Of a stretch of 5,206 bases of DNA, positions 1 through 5,206 are shown one piece after another. The position numbers and the translations under genes were made by a program. Source of the DNA: Dehalococcoidia bacterium. Its GTDB lineage: Bacteria > Chloroflexota > Dehalococcoidia > Dehalococcoidales > W498. The notes under the pieces were generated by a model that saw only the letters and a list, made by a program, of their open reading frames with translations, was not told the origin of the DNA and searched no databases. Numbering within the stretch: position 1 is the first letter of the stretch; each line of letters opens with the position of its first letter. The stretch covers positions 1-5,206 of the forward strand of contig JAUWEU010000060.1 in the NCBI GenBank assembly GCA_030608125.1, read 5' to 3'.

Positions 1-374
1 AGATAAAGTGAACCTGTATCTTTCAATATGCGGTGGAGCTCAACGAGGCGGATAGCCATCATCACCATATATGCTGTGACATCGTTTCGTCCTAGCCCGC
101 TAATTATGGCGTCTATAAGTTTGGCTACCTTTGCGGGTGAGGTTAAAATAATATCTTGATATGTATCCTCTGCTGCCTTATCCCAGTGCCATGTATCACT
201 GAAGGCCTTTATTTGCGCCGCAGACTGCTCACCGCTCGCCTCCTTGAAAATAATGTTGTAGTCCTTCTTGCTGCTGAAAGGTGGGTCTAGGTATATCAGG
301 TTAATAGAGTTGTCGGGGATATATTTACGCAGTATTTCCAGATTGTCGCCAAAATAAAGAACATTGGTCTTCAT
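1..374 (-). CDS. Site-specific DNA methyltransferase (N4-cytosine/N6-adenine type), N-terminal part, cut by window edge
   Basis: The enzyme would transfer a methyl group from S-adenosylmethionine to the exocyclic amino group of adenine or cytosine in a specific DNA site. The 124 complete codons visible begin MKTNVLYFGDNLEIL and carry the catalytic motif IV as DPPF at residues 30-33 (context IYLDPPF), followed by a KDYN segment, an AFSDTWHWD segment at 58-65 and ending in GSLY. This is the usual N-terminal half of the N6_N4_Mtase family (PF01555). Having motif IV this close to the N-terminus implies the beta-class order, with the SAM-binding FxGxG motif expected near the C-terminus, outside the window. 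The ATG at 374 is preceded by a strong Shine-Dalgarno and lies 17 bp after the proB stop, so it is probably co-transcribed with proB. Whether it is an orphan methylase or part of a restriction-modification system cannot be seen, and the recognition site is unknown. The family call is firm; the target base is not. Confidence 0.92.
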   Translation of the reverse strand, partial: MKTNVLYFGDNLEILRKYIPDNSINLIYLDPPFSSKKDYNIIFKEASGEQSAAQIKAFSDTWHWDKAAEDTYQDIILTSPAKVAKLIDAIISGLGRNDVTAYMVMMAIRLVELHRILKDTGSLY

Positions 375-378
375 ATCC

Positions 379-386
379 ACCTCCCT
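379..386 (-). promoter_or_regulatory. Ribosome binding site of the methyltransferase gene
   Basis: On the minus strand this reads AGGGAGGT, with its GGAGG core ending 5 bases before the ATG at 374. It is the best Shine-Dalgarno in the window, and it fills most of the short gap after the proB stop. It fixes the methyltransferase start and indicates independent, efficient translation on a shared mRNA. Confidence 0.8.
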
Positions 387-391
387 TAAAC

Positions 392-1540
392 CTATAATAC
401 CACCAAGTTATTGCGGTGCATTACCTCGGAGCCGTAGTCGTAGCCGAGGAGGGTAGCAATTTTTCTGGAGTGTGTCCCCTTAATAATAGAAATATCAGCC
501 GAGCTATAGTTGGTTATGCCACAGCCAAGGCGAGACCCTTCGCTATCATAGATATTTACTATATCACCGCGTTGAAAATCACCTTCAACCTGCCTTATAC
601 CGGCAGCCAGCAGACTCCGCTTCTGCTTTTTTAGCGCTACGGCTGCCCCAGAATCTACCACCAGTTTCCCCTTAGTAGAGAGACCACTGAGCATCCACCG
701 CTTACGACTCTCCAGCTTGCTGGTAGCTGGCAAGAAACGAGTGCCCAAAGCCTCACCGGCGGCTAGCCGTAAAATAATACCTGGCTCCCTGCCATCAGCG
801 ATAACCACCGTTACCCCGGAGGCAGTAGCCAGCTTGGCTGCCTCTATCTTGGTAATCATACCTCCAGTCCCCAGACCACTGGGTATATCAGCCGCCAGAC
901 GTTCAATCTCCGAATCTATCCTTTCCACCTGCGAAATAAGGCAGGCATCAGAATTACGGTGCGGGTCTGCAGTATATAGCCCGGCGGTATCAGTAAGAAT
1001 TAGCAGCAGGTCAGCATCAACCAGATTGGCTACCATAGCTGAAAGATTATCATTATCGCCAAATTTAGCCTCCTCAAGCTCATCCACCGCCACCACATCA
1101 TTCTCATTGACAATGCACAACACCCGAAGCTCTAGCAAAGCTAAAAGGGTATTGCGGGCATTCAGATAGCCAGCCCGGTCGGAAAGGTCAGCTTTGGTAA
1201 GCAAGGCTTGAGCCACAGTAATATCATATTGACTAAATAGCTGCTCATAAGCCTGCATCAAGCGATTTTGTCCCACTGAAGCCAGCACCTGCTTAAAAGG
1301 GATACCTCTAAGCTCCTTGGTCAACCCCAACTTATGTCTGCCTGAGGCTATTGCCCCGGAAGAAACTACAAGCATCTCCAGCCCCTGCTGGTGAAGTTGC
1401 GCCACCTGGGCGACTAATCTTGACATTATGTCCCCATCCAAGCGGTCGCTGCCGCCGGTGAGAAGAGAAGTGCCAAACTTAGCCACAATTCGGTGATAGG
1501 GCAAAGTTGGGTTAGTTTTTTTATGGCTGGTTTTATCCAC
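392..1540 (-). CDS. proB: Glutamate 5-kinase (gamma-glutamyl kinase) with C-terminal PUA domain
   Basis: This cytoplasmic enzyme phosphorylates L-glutamate with ATP to gamma-glutamyl phosphate, the committed and proline-inhibited first step of proline synthesis. The protein has 382 residues, against 367 in E. coli. The amino-acid kinase domain shows KFGTS at 21-25 (phosphate-binding Lys21), SSGAIASGR at 60-68, NENDVV at 145-150, FGDNDN at 160-165, [12 protein letters not shown] at 182-193 and [12 protein letters not shown] at 224-235. By alignment in the head, Lys10, Asp137 and Asn149 of the E. coli enzyme correspond to Lys21, Asp148 and Asn163, so the active site looks intact. From about residue 288 ([10 protein letters not shown]) to 370 lies a PUA domain. 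The start is GTG: the codon directly before it is an in-frame TAA, so nothing longer is possible, and GGTGG 3 bases upstream is only a weak ribosome site. This gives an 11-residue N-terminal extension relative to E. coli; TTG at codon 13 or GTG at codon 19 are weaker alternatives. proA, the common partner, is not next to it; a methyltransferase gene follows instead. Confidence 0.97.
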   Translation of the reverse strand: MDKTSHKKTNPTLPYHRIVAKFGTSLLTGGSDRLDGDIMSRLVAQVAQLHQQGLEMLVVSSGAIASGRHKLGLTKELRGIPFKQVLASVGQNRLMQAYEQLFSQYDITVAQALLTKADLSDRAGYLNARNTLLALLELRVLCIVNENDVVAVDELEEAKFGDNDNLSAMVANLVDADLLLILTDTAGLYTADPHRNSDACLISQVERIDSEIERLAADIPSGLGTGGMITKIEAAKLATASGVTVVIADGREPGIILRLAAGEALGTRFLPATSKLESRKRWMLSGLSTKGKLVVDSGAAVALKKQKRSLLAAGIRQVEGDFQRGDIVNIYDSEGSRLGCGITNYSSADISIIKGTHSRKIATLLGYDYGSEVMHRNNLVVL

Positions 1541-1569
1541 TTACCACCAAATTTAAATAGATTTGCTCC

Positions 1570-1598
1570 ATTATATCAGGCTAAGGCAAGTTGAACAA
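1570..1598 (-). promoter_or_regulatory. Probable sigma70-type promoter for proB and the methyltransferase
   Basis: Read on the minus strand, a -35 box TTGTTC (1593-1598) and a perfect -10 box TATAAT (1570-1575) are separated by 17 bases. The -10 is extended, reading TGA-TATAAT. Transcription would begin near 1563, giving a leader of about 20 bases before the GTG at 1540. The -35 box shares bases 1593-1596 with the -35 box of the opposite promoter, so the two probably compete for RNA polymerase. This rests on consensus matches only. Confidence 0.65.
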
Positions 1599-1620
1599 AG
1601 GAGATCTAATCTCTTATAAT
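1591..1620 (+). promoter_or_regulatory. Probable sigma70-type promoter for the MFS transporter
   Basis: TTGAAC (1591-1596, four of six consensus bases) and a perfect TATAAT (1615-1620) lie 18 bases apart on the plus strand. The start of transcription would fall near 1627, which is downstream of the first possible ATG (1619) and only about 13 bases before the ATG at 1640. The transporter mRNA would therefore have a very short leader. The -35 overlaps that of the divergent proB promoter. Confidence 0.55.
1601..1613. promoter_or_regulatory. Short inverted repeat inside the transporter promoter, candidate operator
   Basis: GAGAT and ATCTC are perfect inverted arms around a 3-base centre (CTA). 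The element sits entirely in the 18-base spacer between the -35 and -10 boxes of the rightward promoter, where a bound repressor would block RNA polymerase, and just outside the proB -35. Five-base arms can arise by chance, so this is a suggestion. No regulator gene is present in the window. Confidence 0.3.
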
Positions 1621-1639
1621 GCTATCATATTGGCATAGG

Positions 1640-2821
1640 ATGAACGAATTGCAGCAGCCCCGGACTAAAAGGGTCTTACCCCTTACCTCAGTCATAACCT
1701 TCCTTGGCTTTCTTGACACCCATCTGCTTATTCCAATCATAGCTCTCTATGCCTCTGGGCTTGGTGCCAGTATCGGCATCGTCGGTCTTATTATTGGTCT
1801 ATATTCCATAACCAATACCATAGCCAATATCCTGTCTGGTCGGCTGATTGATAGGGTGGGCTATAAGGTACCGTTAGTGGCTGGTCTAATCGGAGATGCT
1901 CTGGGCATGTTTTTCTATTCCCTGTGCCGCTTGCCGATTCACCTGGCTTTGGTGCGGGTGTTTCACGGGATGAGCGGTGGTCTGGTAGGTCCGGCTACTA
2001 TGTCAATTACTGCTGATTATTCCGGTAGAACCCAGAAGGGCAGGGCGATGGGCTTCTATGGTATGTCCCTGGCGGCGGCTACCTTGGTAGGCTATGGGTT
2101 GGGTGGGATTGTCATTGCCCCTCGATTTGGCTACAAAGCTGTTTTCCTGTTCGGGGCGATACTGTTAATCATAGGGGTGGTGCTGAGCCTGTTGCTGCCT
2201 GCTAATAAGAAGAGAGGTGGTATGACCGCCAAGACCTCATTTGGTGAAACTCTCAACCAGGTAAAAGGTTTGCTGAGGAGAAAAGGTTTAACTCTCTCCT
2301 ACTGCTCCATATTCGCCCATTATTTTGCTTTTGGGGGTGTGGTTACACTGCTACCAATCTATGTGAACAACCTGGGAATGGGAATCTTTCATGTGGGGAT
2401 GTTGCTGGTTACCTTCATTATTATGTTCATAATTGCGCAGTTTCCGAGCGGGGCTCTCTCTGATAAAGTAGGGCGGCTGATACCAACTATTGCCGGTCTG
2501 AGCCTTAGCATAGTTTCGCTGGTTATATTGCCTTCGATGGCAACATTCCCGCTGCTAGCGGCGGTAATGGCATTATACGGGATAGGCTATGGAATTCTCT
2601 TTCCATCTATTTCAGCGTTGGTTGCTGACCATACGATTCCTGAAGAGCGTGGGATGGCAACCGGAATGTTTCATGCCCTCCTTACCGCCGGGGTTGCCAC
2701 CGGGGCTCCCATAATAGGCTGGGTGGGAGGAATGGTGGGGGTGGAGTTGGGCTTAGTATTAAGCGCTAGTATTTTGGTTTTGGCTTTAATAATAGCCTTA
2801 AGCGCGCTAAGGCGTATCTGA
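1640..2821 (+). CDS. Major facilitator superfamily (MFS) transporter, drug-efflux-like
   Basis: This is an inner-membrane secondary transporter of 393 residues from this start, a normal length for a 12-helix MFS protein. Numbering from the longer reading at 1619, the first helix region holds FLDTHLLIPIIALYAS (31-46), with an Asp in helix 1 as in proton-driven drug antiporters. The loop 2-3 signature (motif A) is GRLIDRVGYK at 74-83, and its second-half copy is GALSDKVGR at 278-286. Helix 4 carries Arg113 in RVFHGMSGG, matching motif B, and helix 5 is Gly-rich (148-163), resembling motif C. A basic cytoplasmic loop (NKKRGG, 196-201, and LLRRKG) divides the two six-helix halves. I chose ATG 1640 over ATG 1619 because 1619 overlaps the -10 box TATAAT. 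Neither has an ideal ribosome site: an AAAGGAG at 1597-1603 is 15 bases from 1619, and 1640 is nearly leaderless. Substrate cannot be told from sequence; the DHA1-like features favour efflux. It is divergent from proB and 85 bp upstream of mfd. Confidence 0.9.
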   Translation: MNELQQPRTKRVLPLTSVITFLGFLDTHLLIPIIALYASGLGASIGIVGLIIGLYSITNTIANILSGRLIDRVGYKVPLVAGLIGDALGMFFYSLCRLPIHLALVRVFHGMSGGLVGPATMSITADYSGRTQKGRAMGFYGMSLAAATLVGYGLGGIVIAPRFGYKAVFLFGAILLIIGVVLSLLLPANKKRGGMTAKTSFGETLNQVKGLLRRKGLTLSYCSIFAHYFAFGGVVTLLPIYVNNLGMGIFHVGMLLVTFIIMFIIAQFPSGALSDKVGRLIPTIAGLSLSIVSLVILPSMATFPLLAAVMALYGIGYGILFPSISALVADHTIPEERGMATGMFHALLTAGVATGAPIIGWVGGMVGVELGLVLSASILVLALIIALSALRRI

Positions 2822-2823
2822 AC

Positions 2824-2852
2824 TTGTGGCACCACTACCCCTGTGCTACAAT
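2824..2852 (+). promoter_or_regulatory. Probable promoter for mfd
   Basis: TTGTGG (2824-2829) and TACAAT (2847-2852) are 17 bases apart, and the -10 is extended by TG at 2844-2845 (TGC-TACAAT). It starts 2 bases after the transporter stop codon. Transcription would begin near 2859, at the foot of the hairpin described next, giving a leader of about 48 bases for mfd. The -35 is weak and overlaps a small GTGG-CA-CCAC inverted repeat at 2826-2835. Its presence suggests mfd can be expressed independently of the transporter. Confidence 0.5.
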
Positions 2853-2853
2853 T

Positions 2854-2885
2854 TAGCCGAGGGCTAGTCCGTTTCGGCTAGCCCT
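2854..2885 (+). repeat. Nested inverted repeats forming alternative hairpins in the mfd leader
   Basis: Bases 2860-2869 can pair with 2876-2885 as a 10-bp stem (one T-G wobble) closed by a 6-base loop. Alternatively 2854-2860 (TAGCCGA) pairs perfectly with 2874-2880 (TCGGCTA) around a 13-base loop. The two use overlapping bases and exclude each other. The unit TAGCC or its complement GGCTA occurs four times in 30 bases. No T-run follows the stem (the next bases are ATAGGCGTTTGGGG), so it is not a classical intrinsic terminator for the transporter gene. It may be a 5' mRNA stabiliser, a leader control element or a protein-binding palindrome. Confidence 0.5.
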
Positions 2886-2906
2886 ATAGGCGTTTGGGGA
2901 AGAAAC

Positions 2907-5206
2907 ATGCAACTAGACCTAACTCCACTATTACATCTCATTGAGGAGATGCCTGCCTATCGCCAGCTTACAGACGAGCTAAAGCAGCCAAAGGGCAATA
3001 CCAGGGTAGTAGCGCTCAATGCCGCCAAGCCCTATCTCATAGCTGCCCTACACCACAGCCGGCGATTACCTATGCTGGTAGTTACCGCACAACCAGAGAA
3101 CTGCAAAAAGCTCTACGAACAACTTTTAACCTGGTGTAACTCTAGCTGGGTAAAGCTCTTCCCTGAGCCCGATGCCCTGCCCTACCAGCGCCTTGCCTCA
3201 GATACCTCCACCGAGCTGGAAAGAATACAGGTACTTTCCGCTTTAGCTAATATAGCCAGTGAGCCTGATGTAGCCGCCCCTCTAGTTGTCGCCTCCGCCC
3301 CGGCACTTATGCAAAAGATAACCCTATATAGTGATTTCACCTCCACCTGCCACACTGTAAAGTTAGGTATGGATATTGAGCCATTTAAACTGCTAAGCCA
3401 ATGGCAGGCTATAGGCTACAGCTTGGAAAACATAGTTGAGGTGCCAGGCACTATAAGTCACCGCGGTGGTATCATTGACATCTTCCCCCCCACCAGTAAA
3501 CTACCAGCCAGGCTTGAATTCTTCGGTAATACCATAGACAACATCCGATTCTTCGACCCATCAAGTCAGCGCTCACTAACGGCAGTATCATCCATAGCTG
3601 TTGGTCCAGCCACAGAACTGCTATTAAGTAACAAGCCAGAGCTTGAGCCAGTGGTCAATAATATAGACCTGTCTAATTGTGCCGCTGAGACATGCCAGCA
3701 GTTTAAACAAGAACTAGCTATGCTGCTTAATAAACAAAGACCCAGCAATATACAGTTTTATGCCCCGCTATTCAATAAGGACAACATCCTGAACTACCTG
3801 CCCCCAGATAGCCTTCTAATACTAGATGAACCGGTGAACATTAAACTGACGGTAGAAGACCTGGATGCTCAAGCCAATGAGTTGCGTGCCGAGAAGCTAG
3901 AGCAGGGAGAACTGCCCCATAATTTTCCCAGACCATATTTCACCTGGAAAGAGCTAGAGCCAAGAATAGGAGATAGGCAAAGCTTAACGCTCACCGCCTG
4001 GGGTATTAGTGATAATGAACAACCATACCAATTAAACTTCGCTCCCGCCCAAAGCTATGCCGGACAGCTAGCTGGTTTCATCAAAAAGGCTAAACAGTTC
4101 TTAAACCAAAAACACCGGCTCATCCTCGTCACCCATCAGGCAAGCCGATTATCAGAGCTGCTTGAAGAAGAAGATATTATTGCCCCACCCCTTACCGAAA
4201 TCAAGCCAATACCCACACTGGGGTCACTAACATTGCTCCAGGGTTCGCTGGCTGAAGGCTGGGTCATGAATAATGACATCCACCTCTATACCGATGCTGA
4301 AATCTTCGGATTTACCAAGCAACGGCGGCTACTCAAAAAACGACCGGTACCACATCGCAAGCTCGCTATTGACATGACCCCGGGCGACTATGTAGTGCAC
4401 ATTGAGCACGGCATTGCCCAATTTGCCGGTGTTACCACAATGAGCACCAATAACAGCCAAAAGGAATACCTGGTTTTAGAATATGCTAGCGGTGACAAGC
4501 TCTATGTCCCCACCGACCAGATAGACCGGGTCAACCGCTATATAGGGGCTGGCGAACAACCACCGGCACTGAGCCGACTGGGCACTCAGGAATGGACACG
4601 AACCAAGCAACGGGTCAGGGAGTTAATAGAAGACATTGCTCAGGAGCTATTAGCTCTTTATGCTGCCCGAGAAGTCATCCCCGGCTTTGCCTTTTCCCCT
4701 GACACCGTATGGCAGCAAGAGCTTGAAGCCTCCTTCCTCTATGTTGAGACCCCTGACCAGATAAAGGCGCAGCGAGAGGTAAAGGAAGATATGGTAAAAG
4801 CCAAACCTATGGACCGGCTGGTCTGTGGGGATGTCGGCTATGGTAAGACTGAAGTAGGTATCCGGGCTGCCTTTAAGGCAGTGATGAACAATAAGCAAGT
4901 GGCAGTGCTGGTGCCGACTACAGTGCTAGCCGAGCAGCACTTCTCTACATTCAGCCAGAGACTGGAAGCCTTCCCGATAAGAATTGAGGTATTAAGTCGG
5001 TTTCGGACACCAAAAGAGCAGCAGGCTATCGTTGACGGACTGGCTAATGGCACGGTGGACATCTGCATCGGCACCCACCGGTTGCTACAAAAGGATGTGG
5101 TCTTCAAAGACTTGGGGCTGTTAATCATTGATGAAGAGCAGCGCTTTGGCGTAGCCCATAAAGAACATTTTAAACAGATGAGGCAAGAGGTGGATGTTCT
5201 CACCCT
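2907..5206 (+). CDS. mfd: Transcription-repair coupling factor Mfd, N-terminal two thirds, cut by window edge
   Basis: Mfd is a DNA translocase that binds RNA polymerase stalled at a lesion, pushes it off the template and recruits UvrA for nucleotide excision repair. The 766 complete codons visible have no stop (about 1150 residues are usual in the family). Residues 1 to about 340 form the UvrB-like module that binds UvrA, with RGGIIDIFPP at 186-195. The RNA polymerase-interacting domain starts near 492 with PGDYVVHIEHGIAQFAGV. The first translocase lobe follows: ETPDQ (614-618), Walker A GDVGYGKTE (641-649, Lys647), VPTTVLAEQH (669-678), GTHRLLQKDV (722-731) and the Walker B box DEEQ (742-745). 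The second helicase lobe and the C-terminal autoinhibitory domain lie beyond the window. The ATG at 2907 is preceded by GGGGAAG (2896-2902) with suitable spacing; an in-frame stop at 2865 and no start codon between leave this the only good start. RecG shares the helicase motifs but lacks the UvrB-like module, so Mfd is secure. Confidence 0.97.
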   Translation, partial: MQLDLTPLLHLIEEMPAYRQLTDELKQPKGNTRVVALNAAKPYLIAALHHSRRLPMLVVTAQPENCKKLYEQLLTWCNSSWVKLFPEPDALPYQRLASDTSTELERIQVLSALANIASEPDVAAPLVVASAPALMQKITLYSDFTSTCHTVKLGMDIEPFKLLSQWQAIGYSLENIVEVPGTISHRGGIIDIFPPTSKLPARLEFFGNTIDNIRFFDPSSQRSLTAVSSIAVGPATELLLSNKPELEPVVNNIDLSNCAAETCQQFKQELAMLLNKQRPSNIQFYAPLFNKDNILNYLPPDSLLILDEPVNIKLTVEDLDAQANELRAEKLEQGELPHNFPRPYFTWKELEPRIGDRQSLTLTAWGISDNEQPYQLNFAPAQSYAGQLAGFIKKAKQFLNQKHRLILVTHQASRLSELLEEEDIIAPPLTEIKPIPTLGSLTLLQGSLAEGWVMNNDIHLYTDAEIFGFTKQRRLLKKRPVPHRKLAIDMTPGDYVVHIEHGIAQFAGVTTMSTNNSQKEYLVLEYASGDKLYVPTDQIDRVNRYIGAGEQPPALSRLGTQEWTRTKQRVRELIEDIAQELLALYAAREVIPGFAFSPDTVWQQELEASFLYVETPDQIKAQREVKEDMVKAKPMDRLVCGDVGYGKTEVGIRAAFKAVMNNKQVAVLVPTTVLAEQHFSTFSQRLEAFPIRIEVLSRFRTPKEQQAIVDGLANGTVDICIGTHRLLQKDVVFKDLGLLIIDEEQRFGVAHKEHFKQMRQEVDVLT

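Noticed and set aside
416..634. Open frame of 72 codons on the plus strand
   Set aside because: It lies fully antisense to the PUA-encoding end of proB, has no ribosome site or recognisable protein features, and proB has clear family motifs across the region.
717..1169. Open frame of 150 codons on the plus strand
   Set aside because: It is antisense to the kinase core of proB; the composition (Ser-, Ala-, Ile-rich and low in motif content) is what the reverse complement of that gene gives.
2860..2885. Hairpin considered as an intrinsic terminator of the transporter gene
   Set aside because: The stem is not followed by a T-run on either strand, and it lies downstream of a probable mfd promoter, so a leader element fits better.
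3566..3748. Open frame of 60 codons on the minus strand
   Set aside because: It is antisense within mfd, with no start context or recognisable motif.
4650..5203. Two overlapping open frames (82 and 121 codons) on the minus strand
   Set aside because: They overlap each other in different frames and are both antisense to the helicase motifs of mfd, which are strongly conserved in the plus-strand frame.
1..5206. Searched for CRISPR repeats, insertion-sequence ends, tRNA genes and phage attachment sites
   Set aside because: No regularly spaced repeats, transposase motifs, tRNA-like cloverleaf or long direct repeats were apparent by eye, and genes fill almost all of the window.

Overview
This is an ordinary chromosomal stretch of a bacterium carrying four protein genes, two of them cut by the window edges. 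Two point left (minus strand) and two point right (plus strand), with a 99-bp divergent control region between the pairs. All four have similar, mid-GC codon usage rich in CTA and ATA codons, and promoters look sigma70-like. I see no mobile element, CRISPR array, RNA gene or sign of recent transfer. By general feel of the proteins I lean to an anaerobic Chloroflexota-like (Dehalococcoidia-type) genome, but this is an impression only; nothing in the window proves the taxonomy.

Left arm (1-1540, minus strand): proB, a full-length glutamate 5-kinase with its C-terminal PUA domain, starts the first step of proline synthesis. It is followed after 17 bp by the start of a beta-class DNA methyltransferase (DPPF motif) that has its own strong ribosome binding site and leaves the window at base 1. 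The usual partner proA does not follow proB, so the methyltransferase probably rides on the proB transcript.

Divergent region (1541-1639): two back-to-back sigma70-type promoters share overlapping -35 boxes. One has a perfect extended -10 and fires left into proB; the other fires right into the transporter. A small inverted repeat lies inside the rightward promoter spacer and may be an operator. The rightward -10 box overlaps the first possible ATG of the transporter gene, which argues for the second ATG at 1640.

Right arm (1640-5206, plus strand): a 12-helix major facilitator (MFS) transporter of drug-efflux type, then an 85-bp gap with a probable promoter and nested inverted repeats at the predicted 5' end of the next transcript, then mfd, the transcription-repair coupling factor. 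The window covers the first 766 codons of mfd: the UvrB-like module, the RNA polymerase-interacting domain, and the first helicase motifs through DEEQ.

The genes do not form one pathway: proline synthesis, DNA methylation, efflux and transcription-coupled repair sit side by side. I found no convincing new system. The points most worth checking are the shared promoter region, the proB-methyltransferase pairing and the switching hairpins ahead of mfd.
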